From CAVZZG01 sp963779685 (lineage in GTDB: Bacteria; Actinomycetota; Thermoleophilia; Gaiellales; F1-60-MAGs149): a DNA stretch of 64,000 bases. The DNA is taken from NCBI GenBank assembly GCA_963779685.1, contig CAVZZG010000003.1, positions 1 to 64,000 on the forward strand. Direction: 5' to 3'. Below the pieces are notes generated by a model. It saw only the letters and a list, made by a program, of their open reading frames with translations. It ran no database searches and had not been told where the DNA came from. Position 1 is the stretch's first letter. Every line of letters starts with the position of its first letter. Shown here one piece after another: positions 50,221 through 58,553 of the stretch. Position numbers and translations under genes: made by a program.

Positions 50221-51489
50221 GTGAGTCAACTCGCGCCACAGGTCAACGACCGGCTCGTCGCGCTGCGCGTCATCACGCGGGTCGAGGAACGTGGTGCCTA
50301 CGCGGACCGCGCCTTCGTCGCCGAGGCGGCGCGGGCGAAGCTGGATGCGCGCGACCGGGCCCTGGCGGCGTGGCTCGCGTTCGGGACGATCCAGCGGCGG
50401 CGGACGCTCGACCACGTCTGCGCCGCCGTCGCCGGCCGCGACCCCGCCCGGCTCGATGCGACCGCCCGTGACGTGATCCGCCTCGGTGCCTACCAGCTCC
50501 TGTTCGCCAACGCGATTCCGCCGCACGCGGCCGTGTCCACCTCGGTCGACCTGATCCGCGAGGCCGGCAGCGGGCATGCCGCAGGGCTCGTCAACGCCGT
50601 GCTGCGGCGGATCGCGGCCGACGGGCCAGCCGTGCTCGCAGGCCTTGGCGAGGCCACCGCCGAGGAGGCCGCCATCCGGCATTCCTATCCGGACTGGATC
50701 GCCCGCCTCTGGTTCGATGCCTACGGGGCCGACGAGGCGCGCGCACTGCTCGCGGCCGGCAACCGGCCCGCCGAGGCGGCGCTGCGGGTGTCCACGCTCC
50801 GCCCGGGAGCCGCGGCCCGGGTCGCGGCCGCGCTCGCGGCGGTGCCGCACCACGTGGTTGGCGACGCGCTGGTGATCGACGGGCCCTTCGACCTCGCGGG
50901 TTCGGCGATCCACGCCGACGGCGACGTGGTCGCCATGAGCCGGTCGTCGCAGCTGATCGCGCCGTTCCTCGGCGTCGAGCCCGGCCTGCGCGTCCTCGAC
51001 GCCTGCGCCGCGCCCGGCGGGAAGGCGGGCCACCTGGCAGCCCTCCTCGGTGGCGGCGACGGGCTCGTCTGCGTCGAGCGCGACCGCAAGCGCGCCGGCG
51101 AGCTCGTCCGTTCGCTCGACCGCCAGGGCGTCCGGGGCGCCGAGGTGCTCTGCGCCGACGCGACGAAGCTCGCGGCATCCGCCGGGACGTTCGACGCGAT
51201 CCTGATCGACGCCCCGTGTACCGGCCTCGGCGTCGTCGCGGCCCGCGCCGACCTTCGGTGGCGCCGCCGGGAGACCGATGTCGGCCGCCTTGCAGCCGTG
51301 CAGCGCAAGCTCGTCGACGCGCTCGGCCCACGGCTGCGACCCGGCGGCCGCATGGTCTACGCCGTCTGCACGCTGTCACCGGCCGAGAACGAGGGCGTGG
51401 TCGTCGACCTCGTCGTCGACGCCGAGCTCCGCACCTGGCCGCACCGCGGTGACGGCGACGGCTTCTACGCGGCCCGGATCACCCGCTAG
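50221..51489 (+). CDS. rsmB: 16S rRNA (cytosine-967-C5)-methyltransferase RsmB
   Basis: 422 residues, GTG start. N-terminal NusB-like domain (LDARDRALAAWLAFGTIQRR, LDATARDVIRLGAYQLLFAN, PPHAAVSTSVDLIREAGSGH) and C-terminal Rossmann methyltransferase with SAM loop LDACAAPGGKAGHLAALLGG and the catalytic Cys in IDAPCTGLGVVAARADLRWR. Second conserved Cys lies in VYAVCTLSPAENEG. It sits in the classical def-fmt-rsmB operon. Confidence 0.95.
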   Translation: MSQLAPQVNDRLVALRVITRVEERGAYADRAFVAEAARAKLDARDRALAAWLAFGTIQRRRTLDHVCAAVAGRDPARLDATARDVIRLGAYQLLFANAIPPHAAVSTSVDLIREAGSGHAAGLVNAVLRRIAADGPAVLAGLGEATAEEAAIRHSYPDWIARLWFDAYGADEARALLAAGNRPAEAALRVSTLRPGAAARVAAALAAVPHHVVGDALVIDGPFDLAGSAIHADGDVVAMSRSSQLIAPFLGVEPGLRVLDACAAPGGKAGHLAALLGGGDGLVCVERDRKRAGELVRSLDRQGVRGAEVLCADATKLAASAGTFDAILIDAPCTGLGVVAARADLRWRRRETDVGRLAAVQRKLVDALGPRLRPGGRMVYAVCTLSPAENEGVVVDLVVDAELRTWPHRGDGDGFYAARITR

Positions 51490-51498
51490 GGGCACGCC

Positions 51499-51849
51499 GT
51501 GCCCGCGGCCGGGGCCTACCCTCGTGAGGTGCGCTGGTTCTGCCCCCGTTGCCAGGGTTCCGTCGACTCGCCGGTCGCCACCGCGTGCCTCGCCTGCGGC
51601 GGCGTGCTGAGCGCCGACCGGCGCGTCCACGAACCCGACTTGCCCGTCATGGGGCACGAACCCTCCGATCACTGGGTCGCCGTCTGCCAGGCCCGCCCCG
51701 AGCCCGCCGCGACGGAGCTCCAGGACGTCCTCGAGGGCTCCGGCATCCCCGCCATGCTGCTCCCCGGCGCCGATGGCCGGCCGTTCGTCGCGGTCCCCTC
51801 GCGGCAGGTCCGCGCGGCCCGCGAGCTGCTGGACGCGCTCGCCGCCTAA
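51499..51849 (+). CDS. Zinc-ribbon plus DUF2007-like small protein
   Basis: 116 residues from a GTG at 51,499 (another GTG at 51,529 is possible). Two CxxC pairs (WFCPRCQG and ACLACGG) form a zinc ribbon at residues about 14-37. The C-terminal half (HWVAVCQARPEPAATELQDV, LEGSGIPAMLLPGADGRPFV, VPSRQVRAARELLDALAA) has the pattern of DUF2007 signal-transducing-type domains. Function unknown; it is carried in the rsmB operon with a 9-base gap. Confidence 0.7.
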   Translation: MPAAGAYPREVRWFCPRCQGSVDSPVATACLACGGVLSADRRVHEPDLPVMGHEPSDHWVAVCQARPEPAATELQDVLEGSGIPAMLLPGADGRPFVAVPSRQVRAARELLDALAA

Positions 51850-52107
51850 GGCCGCCCTACCGCGGCCTGCGACACACGATTACGCCCACCACCGCCTTCG
51901 TCGGCGGAGCCGCGGTAGGCGGGGCGTCAGTTTCCCGTCTGCCGTCGGGCGTTCGCCAGGAGGACGGGCCACCACAGGAATCGCACGCTCGCCTGCGGCT
52001 CGCATGCATTTCCCATGGCGGCGCCATCCCCCCGCTGCGATTCGCCAACGGGCGCGCCCTCAACAGCCGACGATTCTCGACCACCGCCACCCCTGACGCC
52101 GCGCCCG

Positions 52108-52365
52108 CCCACTACGACCGTCGAGCGAACGCAAGCTCCGGGACAGTCCCTTACACGGAGCGCATCGAGTGGCCGGCACCCGACTGGGACTGTCCCCGTC
52201 CACAAGCCGCCGCTTCCTCACAGGCAGCGAGGCGATCGGAGCGAGCGCCCACCACCACCCCCGAGCGAACGCCAACTCGCCCACCACAACCCCCGAGCGA
52301 ACGCCCGCCCGCCCACCACCACCCCCCGAGCGAACGCCGCGCCGACCACGACGCCCGAGCGAACG
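52108..52365. repeat. Five imperfect CCCACCACnACCCCCGAGCGAACG units
   Basis: The core CGAGCGAACG occurs five times, at about 52,122 and then four times between 52,262 and 52,363, preceded by CCCACCACCACCCC-like tracts. Spacing is irregular (about 30 bases for the last four). Not a CRISPR array: the units are separated by near-identical C-rich tracts, not unique spacers. Confidence 0.65.
52140..52196. repeat. GGGACAGTCCC / GGGACTGTCCC inverted repeat
   Basis: GGGACAGTCCC at 52,140-52,150 is the reverse complement of GGGACTGTCCC at 52,186-52,196. Each arm is itself nearly palindromic, so hairpin or protein-binding functions are both possible. The motif resembles REP elements mobilised by TnpA-REP enzymes. 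Confidence 0.55.
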
Positions 52366-52400
52366 CGGCTCGACGGCCTCCCGCCCGCCATAATCCGGTC

Positions 52401-53072
52401 ATGCCCTGGCTGACCGACCTGCAGGTGTGCCCGTCGATCCTGTCCGCCGACTTCGGGGCGTTCCGCGCGTCCGTCCGCGAGCTGCTGGATGCCGGCGCCC
52501 GAACGTTCCACGTCGACGTGATGGATGGCGCATTCGTGCCGGTCATCACGTTCGGGCACGGCGTCGTGCAGGCGATCGCCGATGACGTGCACGCCGCCGG
52601 CGGAGCACTCTCGGTGCACATGATGGTCGAACGACCCGAGCGGTTCATCGCCGACTTCGCCGCCGCCGGCGCGGACGGGTTCACCGTGCACGTCGAGGCC
52701 ACGCTCCACGTCCATTACTGGCTGTCGAAGATCCGCGAGGCCGGCATGGCGCCCGGCATCACCCTGAACCCGGGCACGCCGGTCGCGGCCGTCACCGAGG
52801 TGGCGCACCTGTGCGACACGCTGCTCTGCATGAGCGTCAACCCGGGGTGGGGTGGGCAGGCATTCATCCCCGCCTCGCTCGACCGGATCCGCGCCCTGCG
52901 CGAGCTGGTGGCCGACGGGGCGGGTGTGGAGATCGACGGCGGCGTCGGGCCGGCCACCATCGCCGATTGCCGGCGTGCAGGCGCCAACCGCCTCGTCGCG
53001 GGTTCGGCGATCTTCTCGACCCCCGACCCGGCCGCGGCGTATCACGACCTCGTGCAGCGGGCGACTGCGTGA
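52401..53072 (+). CDS. rpe: Ribulose-phosphate 3-epimerase
   Basis: 223 residues, TIM barrel. CPSILSADFGAF, HVDVMDGAFVPVITFGHGVV, VHMMVERPERFIADFAAAGA, MSVNPGWGGQAFIPASLDRI and EIDGGVGPATIADCRRAGAN carry the metal-binding His/Asp residues (HVDVMDG, VHMMV, EIDGG). It interconverts ribulose-5-phosphate and xylulose-5-phosphate. ATG at 52401. Its stop overlaps the ribD GTG, linking pentose phosphate supply with riboflavin synthesis (ribulose-5-phosphate is the RibB substrate). Confidence 0.95.
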   Translation: MPWLTDLQVCPSILSADFGAFRASVRELLDAGARTFHVDVMDGAFVPVITFGHGVVQAIADDVHAAGGALSVHMMVERPERFIADFAAAGADGFTVHVEATLHVHYWLSKIREAGMAPGITLNPGTPVAAVTEVAHLCDTLLCMSVNPGWGGQAFIPASLDRIRALRELVADGAGVEIDGGVGPATIADCRRAGANRLVAGSAIFSTPDPAAAYHDLVQRATA

Positions 53073-54181
53073 CCGAGGCCGACGAGGTCCACCTCCGTCG
53101 CGCGCTCCACCTGGCCGAACGCGGGCTGCGCACCACCGCGCCGAACCCGGCCGTGGGGTGCGTCATCGCCCGCTCCGGGTCGGTGCTGGGCGAGGGCTGG
53201 CACGTCGCGCCGGGGACGCCGCACGCCGAGCGCGCCGCGCTCGCCGCGTGTACCTCGGATCCGCGCGGGGCCACGGCCTTCGTCAGCCTCGAGCCGTGTA
53301 GCCACGGCGGTCGCCCGGTGCAGCCGTGCGCCGACGCGCTGGTCGAGGCAGGCCTTGCGCGCGTCGTCATCGGCGCGGCCGATCCCGCGCCGTGGGTGGA
53401 CGGCGGCGGCATCGCACGACTCCGCACGGCGGGCATGACCGTCGAGGTGGCGGATGCCGAATCGCCGACCGGGGTGGCGGCGCGCGCGCTCACGGCGGGC
53501 TTCCGACGCCGGGTCACCGACGGCCGCCCGTGCGTCACTTACAAGGCGGCCGAGACGCTCGACGGCCGCACGGCCACGCGCGACGGCGACTCGCGGTGGA
53601 TCTCGTCGGCCGCCAGCCGGCGACTCGTGCACGAGTGGCGGGCGTGCAGCCAGGCGGTCCTGGTGGGGATCGGTACGGCCATGGCGGACGATCCGCAGCT
53701 CACGGCGCGCGACTGCGAGCCCCCGGCGGAGCGCCAGCCGCTGCGCGTCGTGGCCGATCGGGCGTGCCGGCTCCCGCTCGGCTCGGCCCTCGCGCAGTCG
53801 GCGACGACCCATCCCGTGCTCGTGCTCTGCGCCGATAATGCGCCCGCGCCGCGCCGGTCGGCGCTCGAGGCGGTCGGGGTCGAGGTGGCCGCCGTGCCCG
53901 ATGTGGCGGCCGGCCTGCGGCTGCTGGCGGAGCGAGGCGTGAACGACGTGCTGTGCGAAGGCGGGTCGACGCTCGCCGGTGCGCTCCTCGCCGGAGGGCT
54001 ACTCGACCGGCTCCGGCTGTTCGTGGCGCCCATGGTCCTCGGCGACGAGATGGGCAGGCCGCTGGTCGGGCGCGCGCTCCTCGCCGCGGCCATGACCGAG
54101 GCGCTTCCGGTGACGTCGCTGACGGCGCAACCGGTCGGCCCCGATATCCTGCTCGACGCCTGGCTCTCCCTCCCCGCCTGA
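53069..54181 (+). CDS. ribD: Bifunctional pyrimidine deaminase/reductase RibD
   Basis: 370 residues, GTG start in a 4-base overlap with rpe. N-terminal deaminase domain: APNPAVGCVIARSG, zinc motif TPHAERAALAAC and PCSHGGRPVQPCADALVEAG. C-terminal NADPH reductase domain: TYKAAETLDGRTATRDGDSR, ISSAASRRLVHEWRACSQAV, LCEGGSTLAGALLAGGLLDR. It performs the second and third steps of riboflavin synthesis. The stop TGA shares its A with the ribE ATG. Confidence 0.95.
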   Translation: MTEADEVHLRRALHLAERGLRTTAPNPAVGCVIARSGSVLGEGWHVAPGTPHAERAALAACTSDPRGATAFVSLEPCSHGGRPVQPCADALVEAGLARVVIGAADPAPWVDGGGIARLRTAGMTVEVADAESPTGVAARALTAGFRRRVTDGRPCVTYKAAETLDGRTATRDGDSRWISSAASRRLVHEWRACSQAVLVGIGTAMADDPQLTARDCEPPAERQPLRVVADRACRLPLGSALAQSATTHPVLVLCADNAPAPRRSALEAVGVEVAAVPDVAAGLRLLAERGVNDVLCEGGSTLAGALLAGGLLDRLRLFVAPMVLGDEMGRPLVGRALLAAAMTEALPVTSLTAQPVGPDILLDAWLSLPA

Positions 54182-54858
54182 TGTTCACCGGCATCGTCAA
54201 CGAGATCGGCACCGTCACCGCCGTCCAGCACGGGCCCGAGGGCTCGGTGATCGCGGTTGCCATGACATCGGTCGCCGAGCGGCTGCGTGTCGGCGACTCG
54301 GTGGCCGTCGACGGGTGCTGCCTGACGGCCGTCGCGGTGACCGCGGATGGCGCCGCCTTCGAGGCGATGCGCGAGACGCTCGACCGCACCACGCTCGGCG
54401 ATCTCGGGGTTGGTGACCGCGTCAACCTGGAGGGCGCGCTGCGGGCCGGTGACCCCCTCGGCGGGCACAACGTCCAGGGGCACGTCGACGGCGTCGGCGG
54501 CCTCGTCGGCGAACGCATGGAGGGCTTCAGCCGGGTGCTCGAGATCGTGCCGCCGGCCGGCCTGCTGCGCTACCTGGTCGAGAAGGGGTCGATCGCGGTG
54601 GCCGGCGTCTCCCTGACCGTCTCGGCCCTGACACGGGACGGGTTCGAGATCTGCCTGATTCCCCACACGCAGCACGCCACGACCCTCGGCGACCTCGCGG
54701 TCGGCAGCCGCGTCAACCTCGAGGCCGACATCTTCGCCAAGTACGTCGAACGCCTCGTCGACGCCCGCCTGGAGGCGCCGCTCTCGACCCGCAGCCAGGA
54801 GCCGGGCGGTGCTTCGCTGCGTCCCGGCAGCGGTCAGGCCGCTCCCTCGGCCGAGTGA
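54181..54858 (+). CDS. ribE: Riboflavin synthase alpha subunit
   Basis: 225 residues. Two tandem lumazine-binding barrels start MFTGIVNEIGTVTAV and HNVQGHVDGVGGLVGERMEG; the second contains KGSIAVAGVSLTVSALTRDG. It forms riboflavin from two 6,7-dimethyl-8-ribityllumazine molecules. The last 25 residues (LSTRSQEPGGASLRPGSGQA) are an unusual low-complexity tail and may be disordered. Overlaps ribD by one base. Confidence 0.95.
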   Translation: MFTGIVNEIGTVTAVQHGPEGSVIAVAMTSVAERLRVGDSVAVDGCCLTAVAVTADGAAFEAMRETLDRTTLGDLGVGDRVNLEGALRAGDPLGGHNVQGHVDGVGGLVGERMEGFSRVLEIVPPAGLLRYLVEKGSIAVAGVSLTVSALTRDGFEICLIPHTQHATTLGDLAVGSRVNLEADIFAKYVERLVDARLEAPLSTRSQEPGGASLRPGSGQAAPSAE

Positions 54859-54961
54859 CGGCGACATCGCTCCGCTCCGCGCCCTTCGCCCGGCGGGGTG
54901 GCTCCGAGTTTCGCCAAACCTGCTGCTACCATCGAGGTTCGAGACGCCTCCTGAGGAGCGC

Positions 54962-56281
54962 ATGAGCCAGTCCGAATCGGTGTTCGCGGCGATCGACAGA
55001 GCGATCGATGACATCCGCAATGGCAAGATGGTGATCGTCGTCGACTCGCCCGACCGCGAGAACGAGGGTGACCTCTGCATGGCGGCCGAGTTCGTCACGG
55101 CTCGCGACATCAACTTCATGGCCACCCACGGCCGCGGCCTGATCTGTCTCACGCTCACGCCCGAGCGCTGCGACGAGCTCGACCTGCAGCCGATGGTGCC
55201 GAACAACCAGACGCCGTACGGCACCGCCTTCACGGTCTCCATCGAGGCTCGCGAGGGCATCGCCACCGGTATCTCGGCGGCCGACCGCGCCCACACCATC
55301 CGCGTCGCGGTCGATCCCTCGAAGGGCGAGCGCGACCTGATCCACCCCGGCCACGTGTTCCCGCTCCGGGCCCGTCCCGGCGGCGTGCTCGAGCGCACGG
55401 GGCAGACGGAGGCGTCCGTCGATCTCGCACGGCTGGCAGGGCTGACGCCCGCCGGCGTCATCTGCGAGGTGATGAAGGAGGACGGCACCATGGCCCGGGT
55501 GCCCGACCTCGCGCAGTTCGGCCGCGAGCACGGCATCGGCATCATCACGGTCGCCGACCTGATCGAGTACCGCCGCCGCACCGAGAAGCTGATCGAGCGC
55601 ATGGCCGCGGCGACGCTGCCCACGGTCTACGGCGAGTTCCAGGCGGTCGGGTACATCTCGAAGCTCGACGGCAAGCACCACCTCGCGCTCGTCTACGGCG
55701 ACGTCGACGGCGCAGCCGACGTGCTGGTGCGCGTCCACTCCGAGTGCGTCACCGGCGATGTGTTCCACTCGCTGCGCTGCGACTGCGGCGAGCAGCTCGA
55801 CCAGGCCCTGCGGCACATCGTCAGCACCGGCCGCGGCGTGCTGCTCTACCTGGCGCAGGAAGGGCGCGGCATCGGCCTGCTGAACAAGCTCCGGGCGTAC
55901 GAGTTGCAGGAGACCCAGGGCCTGGACACGGTCGAGGCGAACGCGGCGCTCGGCTTCGCGCCCGACCTCCGCGAGTACGGCATCGGCTCGCAGATCCTGG
56001 CCGATCTGGGCCTCTCCACGATCAAGATCCTGACCAACAACCCGCGGAAGATCGAGGGGCTCGAGGGATTCGGCCTCACCGTCACCGAGCAGGTGGCGAT
56101 CGAGACCACGCCCCAGGAGCACAACCTCGCCTACCTCCGCGCCAAGCGCGACAAGCTCGGGCACCGCCTCCACCACCAGCACCTCAAGCTGCAGGAGGGC
56201 ATCCTGCCGTCCGAGCCGCCGAGGGTCGAGGATCCCGACGCCCCCACCGGTGCGCCCGTCGCGCCGGTGAAGGCTCCGTGA
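54962..56281 (+). CDS. ribBA: Bifunctional DHBP synthase / GTP cyclohydrolase II RibBA
   Basis: 439 residues. N-terminal RibB: MVIVVDSPDRENEGDLCMAA (metal and substrate acidic loop), THGRGLICLTLTPERCDELD, HPGHVFPLRARPGGVLERTG. C-terminal RibA: VRVHSECVTGDVFHSLRCDC GEQL (zinc Cys), YLAQEGRGIGLLNKLRAYEL, RYG-type EYGIGSQILADLG. Both active sites look complete. ATG at 54962 follows GAGGAG; the 103-base gap after ribE shows no FMN riboswitch pattern. Stop overlaps the ribH GTG by 4 bases. Confidence 0.96.
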   Translation: MSQSESVFAAIDRAIDDIRNGKMVIVVDSPDRENEGDLCMAAEFVTARDINFMATHGRGLICLTLTPERCDELDLQPMVPNNQTPYGTAFTVSIEAREGIATGISAADRAHTIRVAVDPSKGERDLIHPGHVFPLRARPGGVLERTGQTEASVDLARLAGLTPAGVICEVMKEDGTMARVPDLAQFGREHGIGIITVADLIEYRRRTEKLIERMAAATLPTVYGEFQAVGYISKLDGKHHLALVYGDVDGAADVLVRVHSECVTGDVFHSLRCDCGEQLDQALRHIVSTGRGVLLYLAQEGRGIGLLNKLRAYELQETQGLDTVEANAALGFAPDLREYGIGSQILADLGLSTIKILTNNPRKIEGLEGFGLTVTEQVAIETTPQEHNLAYLRAKRDKLGHRLHHQHLKLQEGILPSEPPRVEDPDAPTGAPVAPVKAP

Positions 56282-56790
56282 AATCCGCCGCCGACGGCGG
56301 CATGGCAGCCCCCGACGGCTGCGTGCTGGTCGAGGCGCGGCCGCTCGATGCGGCGGCGCGGATCGCCATCGTCGCGTCGCGCTACCACGCCGACATCGTG
56401 CAGCGCCTCGTCGATGGCGCCTTCGACGAGCTCGGCCGCCGCGGGGTGCCGCCCCAGCGCGCGACCCTCGCCTTCGTGCCGGGAGCGTTCGAGCTGCCGC
56501 TGGCCGCGAAGGAGTTCGCCGGCCAGGGTCGGTATGCGGCGGTGGTGTGCCTCGGCTGCGTGATCCGCGGCCAGACGCCGCACTTCGAGTACGTGTGCGC
56601 CGAGGCGGCGCGCGGCGTGACGCTGGCATCGCTCGAGACCGGCGTGCCGATCTCGTTCGGCGTCATCACCGCGGACACGCACGACCAGGCGCTCGCCCGG
56701 GCCGGCGGCGACGTCGGCAACAAGGGGGCGGAGGCGGTCGCTGCAGCGCTGGAGGTGGCCGGCCTCCTCGGGGGCATCCGCACGGGGTGA
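56278..56790 (+). CDS. ribH: 6,7-dimethyl-8-ribityllumazine synthase
   Basis: 170 residues from GTG 56,278 (ATG 56,302 is an alternative). RIAIVASRYHADIVQRLVDG, FVPGAFELPLAAKEFAG, VCLGCVIRGQTPHFEYVCAE and PISFGVITADTHDQALARAG contain the substrate-binding and catalytic His region. It condenses the RibD and RibB products. The final gene of the riboflavin run; its stop overlaps the next gene start. Confidence 0.95.
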   Translation: MKSAADGGMAAPDGCVLVEARPLDAAARIAIVASRYHADIVQRLVDGAFDELGRRGVPPQRATLAFVPGAFELPLAAKEFAGQGRYAAVVCLGCVIRGQTPHFEYVCAEAARGVTLASLETGVPISFGVITADTHDQALARAGGDVGNKGAEAVAAALEVAGLLGGIRTG

Positions 56791-57728
56791 ACGTGCTCGG
56801 AACCCGTGTCGCGGTGATGCAGGCACCCATCGGCGGTGCCTGCGACCGCAGGCTCGTGCTGGCGGTCTGCGAGGCCGGCGGTGTGGGGAGCCTCGCGGGT
56901 TCGTGGGAGGAGCCGTCGGCGCTTCGCAGCGAGATCCGTGCCGTGGCGAGGGCGGCGGCGGGACCCTTCGCCGTCAACCTCGTGCTCGACTTCCCCCAGG
57001 ACGAGCGGATCGAGGTCTGTGCCGAGGAGCGGGTGCCGATCGTGACGCTGTCGTGGGGGATCCGTGCCGACCACGTCGCGCGCCTCCGGGCCGCGGGCTG
57101 CCGGGTGCTGGTGCAGGTCGGCTCGGTGGCGGCCGCCGTCGCCGCCGAGGGCGCCGGCGCGGACGGCCTCATCGCCCAGGGCGTCGAGGCCGGCGGCCAC
57201 GTACAGGGCGAGACGGGCCTCGCCGTCCTGCTGGCAGGAATCCGGCGCGTGTCGGGCCTGCCACTCGTCGCAGCCGGCGGCATCGCCGATGCGCGCACGG
57301 CGGCGGCCGCCCGCGCCGCCGGCGCCGGTGCCGTCATGCCGGGCACCAGGTTCGTCGCCTGCCTCGAGTCGACCGCCTCGCAGATGTGGAAGGACCGGAT
57401 CGTGGCGTCATCGGCGGAGGACACCGTGTTCACCCTCCTGTTCGACGTCGGCTGGCCGGACGCCGCCCACCGGGTCCTGCGCAACTCGACCTACCGGGCG
57501 TGGGAGGCAGCGGGCATGCCGGCCTCCGGCTCGCGGCCCGGCGAGGGCGAGGTGATCGCCCACGTGGGCGGGCAGCCCGTGGTGCGCTACAGCGACATGC
57601 CGCCGCACGACCGCGCCGAGGGCGACCTCGAGGCGCTGTGCCTGTACGCCGGGCAGGGCGTGGAGGTGATCGACGCCGTCCTCGAGGCCGGCGAGATCGT
57701 CGAGCGGCTCGCCGCAGCCGCGCCCTGA
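56787..57728 (+). CDS. Nitronate monooxygenase family protein
   Basis: 313 residues, GTG start overlapping the ribH stop. FMN-dependent TIM barrel: VMQAPIGGACDRRLVLAVCE, GAGADGLIAQGVEAGGHVQG, LPLVAAGGIADARTAAAARA, AGAGAVMPGTRFVACLES (phosphate loop and catalytic-His region EAGGH). Oxidises alkyl nitronates; many family members are annotated only by homology. Direct coupling to riboflavin genes fits a flavoenzyme. The stop codon lies at the base of a perfect hairpin. Confidence 0.88.
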   Translation: MNVLGTRVAVMQAPIGGACDRRLVLAVCEAGGVGSLAGSWEEPSALRSEIRAVARAAAGPFAVNLVLDFPQDERIEVCAEERVPIVTLSWGIRADHVARLRAAGCRVLVQVGSVAAAVAAEGAGADGLIAQGVEAGGHVQGETGLAVLLAGIRRVSGLPLVAAGGIADARTAAAARAAGAGAVMPGTRFVACLESTASQMWKDRIVASSAEDTVFTLLFDVGWPDAAHRVLRNSTYRAWEAAGMPASGSRPGEGEVIAHVGGQPVVRYSDMPPHDRAEGDLEALCLYAGQGVEVIDAVLEAGEIVERLAAAAP

Positions 57729-57763
57729 GCGTTGATCCACCGCGGGGCGGTGGATCAACGCTC
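57727..57763. repeat. Perfect 17-bp hairpin at nitronate monooxygenase 3' end
   Basis: GAGCGTTGATCCACCGC, loop GGG, then the exact complement GCGGTGGATCAACGCTC. It includes the last bases of the stop codon. Core GATCCACCGC is shared with the second hairpin at 57,899. Confidence 0.85.
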
Positions 57764-57898
57764 ATTCGGGTCGAGTGGCGTCGGGCCGGCTGGGGGCGTG
57801 GTGTTGCAGTTGGCGTTCTTTGCGTGGTCTCGGTGTGTTCGGCCTGATCGGGCCGCGGGTCCGTGCGGCCACGGCCATCGCTGTACTGAACTCAATAT

Positions 57899-57941
57899 CC
57901 GTAGCTGTGATCCACCGCTCCGCGGTGGATCACAGCTACGG
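57899..57941. repeat. Perfect 20-bp hairpin overlapping the pdxH 3' end
   Basis: CCGTAGCTGTGATCCACCGC, loop TCC, then the exact complement. It covers the pdxH stop codon (57,936-57,938). Together with the first hairpin it brackets a 135-base spacer between two convergent genes, so both may be convergent terminators or one mobile REP-like pair. Confidence 0.85.
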
Positions 57942-58553
57942 TGAGAGCCGTTCGACGACCCAGCCGGCGCCGTGGGGCCGGTAGCGGAGCCGGTCGTGGC
58001 TGCGGTCGTCCCTGTGCTGCCAGAACTCGAACAGCTGCGGCGCGACCCGGTAGCCGACCCAGTGGGGCGGTGCCGGCACGTGCCCTTCGCCGAAGCGCGC
58101 CGCGATCTCGGACTTCTGGCGATCGAGCACGTCGCGGTCCTCGATGACCTGCGACTGCAGCGAGGCCCACGAGCTGATCCGGCTGCCCACCGGCCGCGCT
58201 TCCGCGAAGGCCGCCGACTCCGCGGCAGAGGTCTCCGTGACGATGCCCTCGATCCTGACCTGGCGTCCGACCGGCTCCCAGTTGAACAGCAGCGCGGCGT
58301 GCGGGTTGACCGCGAGCTCGATGCCCTTGCGGCTTCGGCGGTCGGTGCAGAACACGAAACCGGTCGGGCCATGCTGCTTGAGGAGGACCATCCGGACGCT
58401 CGGCCGGCCGTCTGCGGCCGCCGTGGCCACGGCCAGCGCCTCCGGCATCGCGACGCCGTGACCGCGTGCGTCGGCGTACCACGCCGCGAACTGCGCGAAC
58501 GGGTCAGCCAGGACATCCTGCTCCGCCAGCGGTCGCGTGCGGACGTCGCTCAA
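57936..58553 (-). CDS. pdxH: Pyridoxamine 5'-phosphate oxidase
   Basis: 205 residues from a TTG start that overlaps the deaminase stop. AWYADARGHGVAMPEALAVA, RPSVRMVLLKQHGPTGFVFC, RRSRKGIELAVNPHAALLFN, WEPVGRQVRIEGIVTETSAA, SRISSWASLQSQVIEDRDVL and APPHWVGYRVAPQLFEFWQH give the complete FMN and PLP sites. Makes pyridoxal 5'-phosphate. It ends inside a hairpin, facing the nitronate monooxygenase gene. Confidence 0.95.
   Translation of the reverse strand: MSDVRTRPLAEQDVLADPFAQFAAWYADARGHGVAMPEALAVATAAADGRPSVRMVLLKQHGPTGFVFCTDRRSRKGIELAVNPHAALLFNWEPVGRQVRIEGIVTETSAAESAAFAEARPVGSRISSWASLQSQVIEDRDVLDRQKSEIAARFGEGHVPAPPHWVGYRVAPQLFEFWQHRDDRSHDRLRYRPHGAGWVVERLSP

Larger units (their letters stand above)
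51850..52400. other. Noncoding, repeat-rich intergenic region
   Basis: About 550 bases without a credible gene, although readings in several frames stay open because of the GC content. It contains an 11-base inverted repeat and five CGAGCGAACG units listed separately, and probably the promoter for rpe and the riboflavin genes. Confidence 0.6.

Noticed and set aside
52108..52365. CRISPR array from the CGAGCGAACG repeats
   Set aside because: Intervals are near-identical C-rich tracts, not unique spacers, and no cas genes are present.
54859..54961. FMN riboswitch before ribBA
   Set aside because: The 103-base gap is too short and lacks the conserved RFN stem sequences.
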